A program made the translations under genes and the position numbers. From an uncultured Akkermansia sp. (GTDB lineage Bacteria; Verrucomicrobiota; Verrucomicrobiia; Verrucomicrobiales; Akkermansiaceae), in assembly GCA_949296365.1 (NCBI GenBank), contig CASFPZ010000017.1, forward strand, positions 1 to 44,983: 44,983 nucleotides of DNA. The letters are read 5' to 3'. Shown piece after piece: positions 33,920 to 43,903 of the stretch (within the stretch, counting starts at the first letter, position 1; each line of letters opens with the position of its first letter). The notes below the pieces were generated by a model, which saw nothing but the letters and a program-made list of their open reading frames with translations, had not been told where the DNA came from and did no database searches.

Positions 33920-35923
33920 TTAAAGCGTTTTTTCAATCCATTCAAAAGTAAAATGATAGGTTAGGGACCCTTCGTTCCACATTTGGAAATTGGTTCCCCA
34001 GAGGTTATTGGAAAGGTTGAAGTGGATCCCTCCTTTTTTGTCGGGGTATTCTAGTGAATAATTAATACCGCGAGCTTCCCCGACATTGACGAGAAAAGCT
34101 GTGGGACTCCAAATGCGGAGAGTTCCCGCTGAGGTGACGAGGTCGACGTAGCGGTCGATACCATGCATCTGGCGATTACCTTTTGGAACGACGTCTAGCA
34201 AGTTGACTCGTTCTCCAACTTTCTCAGCAATAATCGAGACGATGTCGTTGGTGTTGAACGAGAGCCAGTAAGCTTCAGGAAGACGAACTGCTGGTTTGTC
34301 GATAATCGTAAGGGCGAGTTTTGCCTTGATCCCATCTTTGTATTCGAGGAGATCTGCATACATGACTTTGGGGAAGACTCGCGTGTCGAGCTTGCTGTTT
34401 TTGGGAAAACCGAGTTCGTAAATTGTACGTTTGCCTTGCGGTACATTCATTTGTTTTAGACGGACAACTTGTGCTTGAACCGTGGCACTTACCGCTTGAG
34501 ATTGATCAAGTCCGGGTTTCCCAATGTCTTGGTAAGCCCAACCATAGTGTGCCCTGAGGTAGGCATTGAGGTAGTTGTTGAAATCATTGTTGTCGAACAT
34601 CTGGTAACGGAGTCCATCCATCTTGAAGCGGCCTCCTTTGAGGAGAGCTGTTTCCCAAGGAGTAGGTTCAACCTTGGCAACCTGTTTGATCCCATCGGGA
34701 ATATAAGGCGTGGAGATCCGTCGCAACGTTTTTTGGGCTTCCTCCTGCAATCCAATGGGAAGCTTAGTTATAGCGCTGTCGATGTATTGATCGAGTTCTT
34801 TCCATGATTGTTCGGCCTTTTGGAATGGCCCAGAGGAACGCGCCGCTTGGAATTTGTCAATGTCGTATTTATCCCAATTCTGAATATGCGTTTTTACGTC
34901 AACTCCTTGAGTATGTTCTGCAATGAGGCCGAGCTCGAGAGCAAAATCAATGGAGAGATCGCTTTGGGGATCGATCCTTCCATCTTTGATCCACTGGGAA
35001 TAGAGATTGGAAAGAGCCCGGTAACGAGCCATGCGAATGGGGGCTCCCCCGTATCCGTAGATCCAGGTATCACCGATTTCAGAAGTAACGACTGGAAGTT
35101 GATCTTTAATGGTTACCAATTCCGGAGCAATATCGCTGAATGAAGCAGGAATGATTTGAGCTTTGGGATAACGTTGTCTAAGACTAGCATAGATGTTTTT
35201 GACTTGTTCGTAGGAGTGTGGGCCGTGGTTATCTCCTGTGAAATTGATAGCAATGGCGACTTTGCCACCGGGCAATATGCTTTCTGTCCCATAATCTTGC
35301 TGGTAGACCAAGATAATTTCACTGCCGTCTGTATCCTGCCATCTGCAAATAGGAGGAACCCCTGGTACCGGACAAGCCGGATTTACCCCAATGTGTAAGA
35401 ATTGGATACCAGCCTCGCACAGAGGTTTGACGATGCTACGTGTGTGTCCTGGAACGTCCGTCATTTTGGCTGCAACCGTTTTTTCCCCGTACTTTTGATC
35501 GAGTTTGCGACTGGCCATGAGACAAGTTTTAAACATAGCGAGGTTCATGGTTTCGGATTCGACCGTGTAAGGGACTGCATTCCATACGATGTCTCCTCGC
35601 TGAATAGCCGCTTCAAGGCGTTGCACTTCTTTTGGAGATGCTTCTTCTAGGTATTTCCAGATGAGCCAGGCTCCTGTTGTCCAGATATAACGATCAGAGG
35701 ATTTTTCTTTGGCTAACCGCTCTGACAAATCGATGGCTTTGGGAATGAATTCGGAGATATAACGTTGTGTAACGACCGAACTGAGGTCGGTGAAACCCAC
35801 GTCGAGATGGGTTTTGAAAACGACGTAGACTTTCTCGACCTTAGTGTTTTGTGCCAATCCTGTTGCCATGGCCCAAAGGCATAGCAATGGTGCTAACAAG
35901 AGTTTGTATAGATATGTTTTCAT
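33920..35923 (-). CDS. Exported GH38-like glycosidase, DUF5054 family
   Basis: A 667-residue protein with a signal peptide (MKTYLYKLLLAPLLCLWAMATGLAQ). The core begins VYVVFKTHLDVGFTDLSSVV, in which HLD resembles the metal-binding HxD of family 38 alpha-mannosidases. It continues with WNAVPYTVESETMN, AKMTDVPGHTRS with a second Asp, and HTQGVDVKTHIQNWDKYD. The order and length fit DUF5054 proteins, which carry an N-terminal GH38-type fold. Substrate activity is unproven; alpha-mannosidase is a possibility only. First gene of a two-gene operon with the GH35 beta-galactosidase. Confidence 0.85.
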   Translation of the reverse strand: MKTYLYKLLLAPLLCLWAMATGLAQNTKVEKVYVVFKTHLDVGFTDLSSVVTQRYISEFIPKAIDLSERLAKEKSSDRYIWTTGAWLIWKYLEEASPKEVQRLEAAIQRGDIVWNAVPYTVESETMNLAMFKTCLMASRKLDQKYGEKTVAAKMTDVPGHTRSIVKPLCEAGIQFLHIGVNPACPVPGVPPICRWQDTDGSEIILVYQQDYGTESILPGGKVAIAINFTGDNHGPHSYEQVKNIYASLRQRYPKAQIIPASFSDIAPELVTIKDQLPVVTSEIGDTWIYGYGGAPIRMARYRALSNLYSQWIKDGRIDPQSDLSIDFALELGLIAEHTQGVDVKTHIQNWDKYDIDKFQAARSSGPFQKAEQSWKELDQYIDSAITKLPIGLQEEAQKTLRRISTPYIPDGIKQVAKVEPTPWETALLKGGRFKMDGLRYQMFDNNDFNNYLNAYLRAHYGWAYQDIGKPGLDQSQAVSATVQAQVVRLKQMNVPQGKRTIYELGFPKNSKLDTRVFPKVMYADLLEYKDGIKAKLALTIIDKPAVRLPEAYWLSFNTNDIVSIIAEKVGERVNLLDVVPKGNRQMHGIDRYVDLVTSAGTLRIWSPTAFLVNVGEARGINYSLEYPDKKGGIHFNLSNNLWGTNFQMWNEGSLTYHFTFEWIEKTL

Positions 35924-36277
35924 GGGATATACAGTAAGAGAATTAGAGATTAATCGAGACTTCTAAACTAAGATCTGAGGTGTGCAGGATGGCATTGTTA
36001 CGCATTTGATCCATTCGGGAAACAAAATTGGCTTTTATGGGAGATATTACCTCCCATCGGGCGAACAATGAAACAATCTCGGATTGAGGGAGGGATGATA
36101 ACATGGCTATTGACTAGCTTTAGAGTTGATCGGAATGATTAAAGATATCAATCAGGCGCAGAGACTCTCTATTTTTCTTAAATACGAGGAGAATGTTCGA
36201 AAAATTTCAGAGAAACATAATAGGGATAGATTTTGCAAGAAGGACCGTTCCCCGAACGTATTACACGTCAGAGAACG
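35924..36277. promoter_or_regulatory. Divergent promoter region between the GH38-like/GH35 and GH2 genes
   Basis: About 350 bp of intergenic DNA with no convincing gene; the 66-residue frame at 36126-36323 is charged and overlaps the GH2 signal peptide, so it is a shadow. A 7-bp perfect inverted repeat ATGGGAG/CTCCCAT (36037-36043 and 36051-36057, 7-nt spacer) has no T tract on either side and could be an operator or a 5' leader hairpin. Confidence 0.5.
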
Positions 36278-39200
36278 ATGGATAGGTTACGAATCAGGAA
36301 AAATTGGGCGGGTGTTTGGATAACAGTAATAGTAGCTGTTATGGCAATGGTATGTTTTGCGGACGAACGCATTGTGATGAATCTCAACAACGATTGGGGA
36401 TTCTGGCGGGGTGACGTTCCGGGCGGGGAACGTGTGGATTTTGATGATTCTCAATTTGCTCGGGTGGCAATTCCGCATTCGATGCGCTTAGAAAAGAAGC
36501 ATTGTAGTGGAGCCGATCAAGTGTATCAGGGGATTGGATGGTATCGGCGCTATTTGACAATTCCGACTGAGTGGAAGGAAAAGCGCGTTGTATTGGATTT
36601 CGAGGGGGTGATGATGGATAGTATGATCTACCTCAATGGTTGTGAAATTGGTCAACGCCATGGCGGCTATATTGGTTTTAGTCTCGATATTACTGACTTT
36701 GTTCGTTGGGGTGAAACCAATGTGTTAGCACTTAAGGTTTCTAATAAAGATAATCCAGATACTCCGCCGGGTAAACCTTTGGCCAATCTCGATTTTCATT
36801 ACTATGGTGGGATTTATCGCGATGTTGTGTTGCGCGTTACAGACCCTTTGCACATTACGGATCCTCTTGCTGCCGGGAAAACGGCTGGCGGAGGGGTTTT
36901 TGTGACCTATCCCAAAGTTTCGCGTCAACTAGCTTTAGTTAACATTAAAACTCACGTGAACAATCTACGCCAATCAGCAACACGGATCGTAGTCAGGACA
37001 GTTTTGACGGATGCTCAGAAACGTATCGTTGCTACGAACGAGTCGGCTCCCATTCTAATGGCGTCAGGAGCTGATCTCCATGTAGAGCAGGAACTACAAG
37101 TTCAGAATCCTAAATTGTGGGATACAAGGAATCCGCATCTTTACACTGTAACGAGCGAAATTGTGTCGGGAGGTCGTGTTGTCGATTCTATTCAGACGCA
37201 GATTGGAATTCGCAAGATTGCTTTCAAACCGGATGGATTTTATTTGAACGATGAAAAACTTTATTTGCGTGGTGTGAATAGACATCAAAGTTACCAGAAT
37301 GTTGGCGATGCTGCTCCCAATTCGATGCAACGACGCGATGCTTTGCAAATCCAGGAAAATGGATTTAACTTTGTGCGAGCGACTCATTACCCACAAGATC
37401 CCGCTTTTTTGGAAGCCTGCGATGAGTTAGGGCTCTTGGTAATTGTGTGCCAGCCGGGATGGCAATATTTTGGCAAATCGCGCGAGTTTTATGATCGGAC
37501 GCATCGCGATACTCGAGAGATGATCCGGAGAGATCGTAATCACCCCTGCGTCGTTTTGTGGGAGTCTTCGCTCAATGAAACTGGTTATTCGGAACAATGG
37601 GCAAGGGAATCAGTCGAAATTGCACATCAGGAATATCCTGGAGACCAAATGTATACGGCTGCAGATTACGGGTACCATGGAAAATATTATGATGTTTGTT
37701 ACAAAGTTGTGGATTGCAATTTAGAGGGGGTACAGAAAGATTTTGCCCCTGCAAAGCCTTTTCTAACACGAGAATGGGGTGACTGGGGACATCAATCGTT
37801 GCGGCGTCAGGGGGAGGCAGCTATGCTAGATCAGGTCCATGCTCGCCAGGAACAGTTGAATGGACGAGGTTACCCTGACTGGGGTGGTTTGGATGCCAAC
37901 AAACGCATTGCTGGTTATTGTCTGTGGAGTTGGAATGATTATACCCGAGGTGGTGCTCCCAATACGTTAGGCAGTGGGGCTGTTGATATTGATCGGCATC
38001 GTAAATACAGTGCCGAATGGTTGGCGACTATGAAATCTCCGCGCGATCCCCAATACGGGCCTGTTGTGTTTATTGCCAGTACTCATTCGCCGGAATCTGC
38101 TTTGGAGGTAGAGGTTTTCAGCAATGCTGATTCAGTAAAATTGTTTCGGAATGAGCAATTAATTGGTGTACAAACACGAGAACAGGCTGCGCGGCGTTGT
38201 CCAAATATTGTTGCTAAAGGCGGTAGCCCTATCTTCACGTTCACTCTCCCCAATTTTGAACCAGGAAAACTTAGAGCAGAAGCCTTTCTCGATGGAAAGA
38301 TCGTGAAAGTTCATGAAGTGAGAACTCCGGGCAAGGCCGTTCGATTGTTGGTGGAACCTGCTGTTATGGGAATCCGGCCTGTTGCTGACGGCTCAGATCT
38401 TGTGCCTGTATACATCAAGGCCGTTGATGAGCATGGAACTGTCGTACCTGATTTTCAAGGGAAAGTACATGTGAGCGTCGAAGGTCAGGGACAACTGGTT
38501 GGAGCGGGCATACCGCGTGTGCGCGTAGAAAATCAGTTCCTAGACGGGGGAATTGGATTTTTCTTTGTTCGGACGTCGAACCAAGCAGGGAAAATCATAT
38601 GTTCAGCTTCATCCAAGGGATTAGCGGCAGGACGGGCCATTGTCGATACCCAGCCGTTCCGAGGAATATTTGCTCCTGGACCTCAACCTGCCTGGAAACG
38701 AACTGAAAAAGACCTTGAAACATCAGAGGAATCTAGCCAGAACCTGGCGGTTGGGAGTTGTGTGACTGCTTCATCGGAACAGCCTCAAAACCCATCGGCG
38801 AATGTTGTTGATGACGACCCATCTACTCGGTGGGCTGCCGAAAACGGAAATTTGCCCCAACACATAACAGTCGATTTGGGACAAGCTATGGATGTTGGAT
38901 CCGTGGAGATCCTTTGGGAACAATCGTTGAACTATACATTTCATCTGGAATGTTCTAGTGACAGATTCTTATGGATTCCATTGGGAAAATTCGTTTCCCA
39001 AAAAGACCGTAGTCTCGTGCTTGTTGGTCGTCGCATTCGATACCTAAATGTCAACATCTCCCAAGTAGAGCGCCATGCTGGCTGGGCATCTATCAGGGAA
39101 ATACGAATCTTCCCGCCCCTCAAAGGATTAGAGATCTTACCCGGAAATATTATTCCCGATTCTGAAGTTGAATCGCTGATTTCGATCAATCCGTCGGTCA

Positions 39201-39595
39201 CTGGACGTGAGCCTAACAAGTTACGTGACGGCAAGACTTCCATTGGTACAGGATGGTTGGCTCAATCAACACAATGTCCTCAGACGGTTATTTTGAAACT
39301 GAAAAATCCTACAACTTTAACAGGAAGCCGTATTTATTGGGAAAAGGATAGCTCTCAATATACGTACAACCTTGAAGTATCGATAGATGGTAAAACATGG
39401 CAAAAAGTTTTTGAACAACACCAGGTTGCAGGGCAATTCTTCAAACCTGAATTTTTCCCAACGCCTGTCCAAAATGTCCAATATGTTCGCATTGTCTTGA
39501 CAGATGTACGCTCCGGAGCGGGAGTAGATAAAATTGGTATGGCGGAATGGCAATTGTTCAAGGCTCCTGTAACGAAAGACAATGAGAAACTATAG
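36278..39595 (+). CDS. Exported family 2 glycoside hydrolase with two C-terminal discoidin-type domains
   Basis: A 1105-residue beta-galactosidase/glucuronidase-family enzyme. A signal peptide occupies about residues 1-27 (MDRLRIRKNWAGVWITVIVA). The sugar-binding domain (NLNNDWGFWRGD onward), an Ig-like domain and the catalytic barrel follow. Acid/base Glu434 lies in SSLNETG and nucleophile Glu499 in TREWGDWG. A beta-sandwich region (LLVEPAVMGIRPVADGSDLVPVYIKAVD) comes next, followed by two F5/8 type C-like modules starting at NLAVGSCVTASSEQP and ISINPSVTGREP, each with the typical STRWAAE/GTGWLAQ and EVSIDGKTW patterns; these can bind galactose or GlcNAc. ATG 36278 is chosen because it starts the signal peptide; the frame opens at 36233. 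It is divergent from the GH38-like/GH35 operon. Confidence 0.92.
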   Translation: MDRLRIRKNWAGVWITVIVAVMAMVCFADERIVMNLNNDWGFWRGDVPGGERVDFDDSQFARVAIPHSMRLEKKHCSGADQVYQGIGWYRRYLTIPTEWKEKRVVLDFEGVMMDSMIYLNGCEIGQRHGGYIGFSLDITDFVRWGETNVLALKVSNKDNPDTPPGKPLANLDFHYYGGIYRDVVLRVTDPLHITDPLAAGKTAGGGVFVTYPKVSRQLALVNIKTHVNNLRQSATRIVVRTVLTDAQKRIVATNESAPILMASGADLHVEQELQVQNPKLWDTRNPHLYTVTSEIVSGGRVVDSIQTQIGIRKIAFKPDGFYLNDEKLYLRGVNRHQSYQNVGDAAPNSMQRRDALQIQENGFNFVRATHYPQDPAFLEACDELGLLVIVCQPGWQYFGKSREFYDRTHRDTREMIRRDRNHPCVVLWESSLNETGYSEQWARESVEIAHQEYPGDQMYTAADYGYHGKYYDVCYKVVDCNLEGVQKDFAPAKPFLTREWGDWGHQSLRRQGEAAMLDQVHARQEQLNGRGYPDWGGLDANKRIAGYCLWSWNDYTRGGAPNTLGSGAVDIDRHRKYSAEWLATMKSPRDPQYGPVVFIASTHSPESALEVEVFSNADSVKLFRNEQLIGVQTREQAARRCPNIVAKGGSPIFTFTLPNFEPGKLRAEAFLDGKIVKVHEVRTPGKAVRLLVEPAVMGIRPVADGSDLVPVYIKAVDEHGTVVPDFQGKVHVSVEGQGQLVGAGIPRVRVENQFLDGGIGFFFVRTSNQAGKIICSASSKGLAAGRAIVDTQPFRGIFAPGPQPAWKRTEKDLETSEESSQNLAVGSCVTASSEQPQNPSANVVDDDPSTRWAAENGNLPQHITVDLGQAMDVGSVEILWEQSLNYTFHLECSSDRFLWIPLGKFVSQKDRSLVLVGRRIRYLNVNISQVERHAGWASIREIRIFPPLKGLEILPGNIIPDSEVESLISINPSVTGREPNKLRDGKTSIGTGWLAQSTQCPQTVILKLKNPTTLTGSRIYWEKDSSQYTYNLEVSIDGKTWQKVFEQHQVAGQFFKPEFFPTPVQNVQYVRIVLTDVRSGAGVDKIGMAEWQLFKAPVTKDNEKL

Positions 39596-39673
39596 GGATA
39601 GCGATGCCAGCAATTCCTTTGGTGGATTCTATGGCATTCCGTGATTCTATATTCAGATGAAATCTCAAAAGAA

Positions 39674-39711
39674 CAAAAGCCTTGTGAATGGGAATCTTCA
39701 CAAGGCTTTTG
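39674..39711. terminator. Bidirectional terminator between the GH2 gene and purA
   Basis: A perfect 15-bp stem (39674-39688 with 39697-39711) with an 8-nt loop. Four T/A residues lie at both ends, so it can serve the plus-strand GH2 gene and the minus-strand purA gene. Confidence 0.85.
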
Positions 39712-39734
39712 CTAAGGGGTATTCAATGAGAAAG

Positions 39735-41009
39735 TTAGTTGCCGACGACTAAGGTCTGCTCACGGTCTGGTCCAACACCAACTGTGGTGACTGGCGTCCC
39801 AATGAGAGATGAAAGACGTTTGACGAATGCCTTAGCTTGAACAGGTAATTCGTCCCATGTGCGGCAACCGGAGATATCTTGTTTCCATCCAGGAAGGGTT
39901 TCGTAGATGGGTTCGCAACGCTCCCAATCAGCAGAACGAGCCGGCGGATATTCGAGAATTTGATCGCCGAGTTTGTAACCAACGCAAATTTTGATCGTTT
40001 CACATTGATCGTAACCATCAAGATTGGTCATGGCCATTTCATCAAATCCATTAAACATGGATGAAAACCGCAACAGGACGGCATCAGCCCAGCCGCAACG
40101 CCGTGGTCGTCCTGTCGTCGCTCCGAATTCTCGTCCTAATCCATGAAGGTAATCTGCAAATTCGTCGTCCTCGGTAACAAATGGTCCAGAACCGACACGG
40201 GTGGTATAAGCTTTACAAACGCCAATGATGCGGTCAATTTTATGCGGTGGAACGCCAGTGCCAGTACAAGCGCCTGCGGAAGATGTATTTGATGAAGTGA
40301 CGTACGGATAGGTTCCAAAGTCAACATCGAGAAATGCACCTTGTGCTCCTTCGAATAGGATACTCTTACCTTCTTTGATGGCATTGTGCATTACTGGAAT
40401 AGTGTCGGCAATGTGAGGACGAAGAACTTTAGCAGCAGCTTCTACTTCCTCGACTACCTGATCCTCATTCACTGGTTGAGCCCCCATATTTTTCAACTCA
40501 ATATTGGCGCTCCGGATTCTGTTGCGCAACATGTCTTCCAGAACTTCTGGACGACGCATGTCGGCGACGCGAATACCAACGCGACGCGCTTTGTCGGAGT
40601 AGGTCGGTCCGATGCCGCGCTTGGTGGTACCAATGGCTTTTTTGCCAAGGGATGATTCTGAAGCTGCGTCCATTTCTTTATGGAAAGGCAAGACAAGGTG
40701 AGCGCGGTCAGACAGCAAAAGATTTTGAGGGGTAATGGTAACTCCCTGTTTTTTAAGACTTTCAATTTCATCTACAAGCCCCATTGGGTCTAACACAACC
40801 CCGTTGCCGATGACACAGAGTTTCCCGGGCCATAGAATGCCAGAGGGTACAAGGTGGAGAATGTATTTCTTCCCGTTAGCCATTACAGTATGCCCCGCAT
40901 TATTGCCGCCTTGGCCTCTTGCGACGACATCTGCCGATTCTGTTAGGAAATCAATGAGTTTCCCTTTGCCTTCGTCCCCCCACTGGGAACCGATAATAAT
41001 GGTATTCAT
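39735..41009 (-). CDS. purA: Adenylosuccinate synthetase
   Basis: First step from IMP to AMP: IMP + aspartate + GTP to adenylosuccinate. The 424-residue protein has GSQWGDEGKGKLID at the N-terminus (catalytic Asp), GQGGNNAGHTV with the catalytic His, IGTTKRGIGPTYSDK, and the IMP/GTP region TTGRPRRCGW with VGVGPDREQT at the end. The length matches the family. It lies 84 bp downstream of carA on the same strand and could be co-transcribed or have its own promoter. Confidence 0.97.
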   Translation of the reverse strand: MNTIIIGSQWGDEGKGKLIDFLTESADVVARGQGGNNAGHTVMANGKKYILHLVPSGILWPGKLCVIGNGVVLDPMGLVDEIESLKKQGVTITPQNLLLSDRAHLVLPFHKEMDAASESSLGKKAIGTTKRGIGPTYSDKARRVGIRVADMRRPEVLEDMLRNRIRSANIELKNMGAQPVNEDQVVEEVEAAAKVLRPHIADTIPVMHNAIKEGKSILFEGAQGAFLDVDFGTYPYVTSSNTSSAGACTGTGVPPHKIDRIIGVCKAYTTRVGSGPFVTEDDEFADYLHGLGREFGATTGRPRRCGWADAVLLRFSSMFNGFDEMAMTNLDGYDQCETIKICVGYKLGDQILEYPPARSADWERCEPIYETLPGWKQDISGCRTWDELPVQAKAFVKRLSSLIGTPVTTVGVGPDREQTLVVGN

Positions 41010-41093
41010 GGTTATGAGCCCGTAATTGATCGTTTAGTATATGGAAAAGAAATGGTGTAACAACAATACAACACAGAATTAATACATTAACAA

Positions 41094-42248
41094 TTACCGT
41101 TGGGAATGGCATTGAACTTGTTCAACCAGACGGAAAAATTCGTCAAAAAGACTGGAGGCCTCATGGGGACCAGGCGCTGCTTCTGGGTGGTATTGGACAG
41201 AAAAGACTGGAAGACTGAGGTGACGCAGGCCTTCTACGGTTTGGTCATTGAGGTTGAGGTGAGAGATTTCAACCTCAGAAGGTAAGCTATCAGGATCGAC
41301 TGCAAAACCATGGTTCTGCGAAGTAATATAGACTTTCCCTGAACGAAGGTCTTTGACCGGATGGTTGCCTCCTCGATGGCCGAATTTAAGTTTGAAGGTT
41401 CGGCCTCCTAAAGCATGAGCTAAAATTTGGTGGCCTAGGCAAATACCGAAAATAGGGAGTTTGCCTAGAAGTTGGCTAACTTCCTTGTGGATGTAACCAA
41501 GGGCTGCTGGGTCTCCTGGCCCATTGGAAAGAAAAAGGCCGTCAGGATGCATCCCTAGAATATCTTCTGCCTTGGTTTTGTAGTTGACTACAAAAACGTC
41601 GAATCCTTTTTGTCGAAGTTGGCGCAGGATGTTACGTTTAATCCCGAAATCGTAGGCAACAACTCGAAAACGGATCGGTGGTAATTCCCCGTAAGGTCCA
41701 GATATTCTAGTTGTTTTGTTAGGAAGGAGCCAGGGTCGCGATTCGTCATCCCAATGGTAATTGAAAGGTGTGGAAACTTCCTGAACAAAGTCGCTTCCTT
41801 TCATGAAAGGGGCATTGCGTGCTGCTTCTACTGCTTCAGTGGCAGAGAGATCTGTGGTAAGACAGGCTCGCATGGCCCCGACTGTACGAAGATGCTTGGC
41901 GAGTTTACGGGTATCGACTCCTTGGATGCCAGGGATACCGTAACGGGCAAGCCAAGAATCGATAGATTCGCGAGCTCGCCAGTTGGAGACGACTTGGGAA
42001 AGTTCTTCGATGACAAATCCACGTATTTGGGGATTAAGCGATTCATCATCTTCATCATTGATGCCGTAATTGCCAATCATCGGAGCGGTCATGGCAACGA
42101 TTTGTCCTCGATAAGAAGGATCTGTGATGATTTCTTGGTACCCCGTCATGGAGGTGTTAAAACAAGACTCTCCCGTGATGGTACCGCTCGCCCCAAATGC
42201 AGTGCCATCAAATATCGTACCATCTTCTAGTGCGAGAAGCGCTTTCAT
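41094..42248 (-). CDS. carA: Carbamoyl-phosphate synthase small subunit
   Basis: Provides ammonia from glutamine for carbamoyl phosphate in arginine and pyrimidine synthesis. The 384-residue protein has an N-terminal CPSase domain (KALLALEDGTIFDGTAFGA, GESCFNTSMTGYQE) and a C-terminal class I glutamine amidotransferase with LSNGPGDPAAL, catalytic Cys in GICLGHQI, and QYHPEAAPGPHE carrying the His/Glu of the triad. The start at 42248 matches the family; the frame extends 16 residues upstream to 42296. carB is not in the window. Confidence 0.96.
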   Translation of the reverse strand: MKALLALEDGTIFDGTAFGASGTITGESCFNTSMTGYQEIITDPSYRGQIVAMTAPMIGNYGINDEDDESLNPQIRGFVIEELSQVVSNWRARESIDSWLARYGIPGIQGVDTRKLAKHLRTVGAMRACLTTDLSATEAVEAARNAPFMKGSDFVQEVSTPFNYHWDDESRPWLLPNKTTRISGPYGELPPIRFRVVAYDFGIKRNILRQLRQKGFDVFVVNYKTKAEDILGMHPDGLFLSNGPGDPAALGYIHKEVSQLLGKLPIFGICLGHQILAHALGGRTFKLKFGHRGGNHPVKDLRSGKVYITSQNHGFAVDPDSLPSEVEISHLNLNDQTVEGLRHLSLPVFSVQYHPEAAPGPHEASSLFDEFFRLVEQVQCHSQR

Positions 42249-42419
42249 CAACTTAATTAGCCGGAAAATCCTAATAACATTGACAACATGATGCAAGCAA
42301 ATCTTAAAGGGATGTCTAAAAATTGTTACGAAGTCCTATGGAAACTAGATTTAGAAAAACCTAGGCTTGCACAATAGTGCCTTGAACGATGAAATAGAAG
42401 CTTTTATTTTAGGTACGTT
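42249..42419. promoter_or_regulatory. Divergent promoter region between carA and rpoN
   Basis: 170 bp between the two divergent start codons. It must contain both promoters. No operator repeat identified. Confidence 0.4.
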
Positions 42420-43841
42420 ATGAGCGACGCATCTATCCAGCAAGGACTTCAACAACGCATGGCTGCTGGGGCTGCTATGCAAATGGGAGTGCGCATTTTA
42501 CAGGCGTCGACGATGGAATTAGAAGGGCTGGTTACTGAGGCTATGCAGAAAAATCCCGTGTTGGACGAGGAACGGCCGACAGAGATAGTTTCGTTAGGAA
42601 ATGAGGAACCTGCATATGGCGAAGAGCTGGGGACTGCGGGGAACGATTGGGAGTCTTATGTCCCCGATGGACAGGAAATCCGAATAGAAGCAGGAGAAGT
42701 GAATCCTGAGGCATGGAAGCGTAGGGAGTTCGTTTATGAATCGGCTGCATATGAGGAAACTCTGCACAGGGCTTTGAGAAAGCAGATCGAGTGCGAGAAT
42801 TGGCCGATGGAAGTGAAACGAGCAACTCTGTTATTGGTTGATCATTTAGATGACAGGGGGGTTTTTGAAGAATCCCCAGAATCGGTGGCTGAAAACAATG
42901 GTTTGTCAATTCGGAGGATGAATGAGGCACTGAGATATTTGCGTCAGTTAGAACCTGATGGTGTGGGAGCTCGCGATTTGCGCGATTGTTTGATGATTCA
43001 GCTAGAGCGGAAGGGTGAAAAAAAGTCGTTGACCTATCGAGTACTCGATCAATGCTGGAATGAACTGGTACACCGTAATTCAAAGGGAATAGCTGAAAAA
43101 CTCGGGGTGACTAGAGATGAGGTAACAGAAGCGGTGGCTCGAATTGCTCAACTGAATTCGAATCCTGGGGCTGTGTATGAAGCTGCAGCCGGTGTGTATG
43201 TGACGCCGGATCTCGTGGTGACGGAAAAACAGGACGGAACTTTGTTTGTAGAGTTGACGTGGAGTCATATTCCTCGTTTACGCTTGGATAGTGCGTATAA
43301 AGAGACATTGGCAGAGCATGTTGAAAATGCTGAGGTAAGAACGTATTTAAAGAAGTGTTTTCGCGAGGGCCAAGAACTGATTGATGCCGTCGAGCAGAGG
43401 CAGATGACGATTTTACGGGTAGGACAGGAAATCGTGAAAAGGCAAGAGGCATTTTTTCGTCAGGGGGATCAGGCGCTGGTGTCTTTGGGTATGGAGGTTG
43501 TGGCTGAAGCCTTGGGCGTGCATATATCAACGGTGTCACGAGCTGTAGTTGGCAAATACTTGTCTTGTCGCTGGGGGGTGCGTGAGTTGCGTAGTTTTTT
43601 CAGTGCCGGGATTCGTCGAATTAACCGAGATGGAGCCCAAGCACCCAACGAAGTGGCGGCTTCATCTGTTCAGGCGATGATTAAAGAAATAATCCGTTCT
43701 GAGCCTGCTTCCAAACCTTACAGTGATGCTGCTCTTGCTGCCAAATTGGCTGAACGCGGCTTGCAGATTGCTAGGCGAACTGTGACTAAGTACAGAGAAC
43801 AATTACATATTTTACCGGCTTCTTTAAGAAAGAAACGGTAA
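42420..43841 (+). CDS. rpoN: RNA polymerase sigma-54 factor
   Basis: Sigma-54 directs RNA polymerase to -24/-12 promoters that need AAA+ enhancer-binding activators. The 473-residue protein has region I (Gln/Leu-rich, QQGLQQRMAAGAAMQMGVRILQ), an acidic region II, the core-binding part (LDDRGVFEESPESVAE), the helix-turn-helix (LGVHISTVSRAVVGKYLSC) and the C-terminal RpoN box ARRTVTKYREQL, a close match to the ARRTVAKYRE consensus. No activator gene lies in the window. It is a single-gene unit divergent from carA. Confidence 0.95.
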   Translation: MSDASIQQGLQQRMAAGAAMQMGVRILQASTMELEGLVTEAMQKNPVLDEERPTEIVSLGNEEPAYGEELGTAGNDWESYVPDGQEIRIEAGEVNPEAWKRREFVYESAAYEETLHRALRKQIECENWPMEVKRATLLLVDHLDDRGVFEESPESVAENNGLSIRRMNEALRYLRQLEPDGVGARDLRDCLMIQLERKGEKKSLTYRVLDQCWNELVHRNSKGIAEKLGVTRDEVTEAVARIAQLNSNPGAVYEAAAGVYVTPDLVVTEKQDGTLFVELTWSHIPRLRLDSAYKETLAEHVENAEVRTYLKKCFREGQELIDAVEQRQMTILRVGQEIVKRQEAFFRQGDQALVSLGMEVVAEALGVHISTVSRAVVGKYLSCRWGVRELRSFFSAGIRRINRDGAQAPNEVAASSVQAMIKEIIRSEPASKPYSDAALAAKLAERGLQIARRTVTKYREQLHILPASLRKKR

Positions 43842-43903
43842 CATTCTTTTGCCCCCAAGTTCCCCAGGGAAATAGCAAAATCAAAGCTTGTTTGATGACT
43901 GAT

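Noticed and set aside
36126..36323. 66-codon plus-strand ORF overlapping the GH2 start
   Set aside because: Out of frame with the GH2 signal peptide, highly charged, no good ribosome-binding site; likely chance.
41754..42230. 158-codon plus-strand open frame inside carA
   Set aside because: Antisense to conserved CarA blocks; no recognisable domain, so it is a shadow of carA.
42541..43083. 180-codon minus-strand open frame inside rpoN
   Set aside because: Antisense to sigma-54 coding sequence; Ser/Pro-rich translation is a codon-bias shadow.
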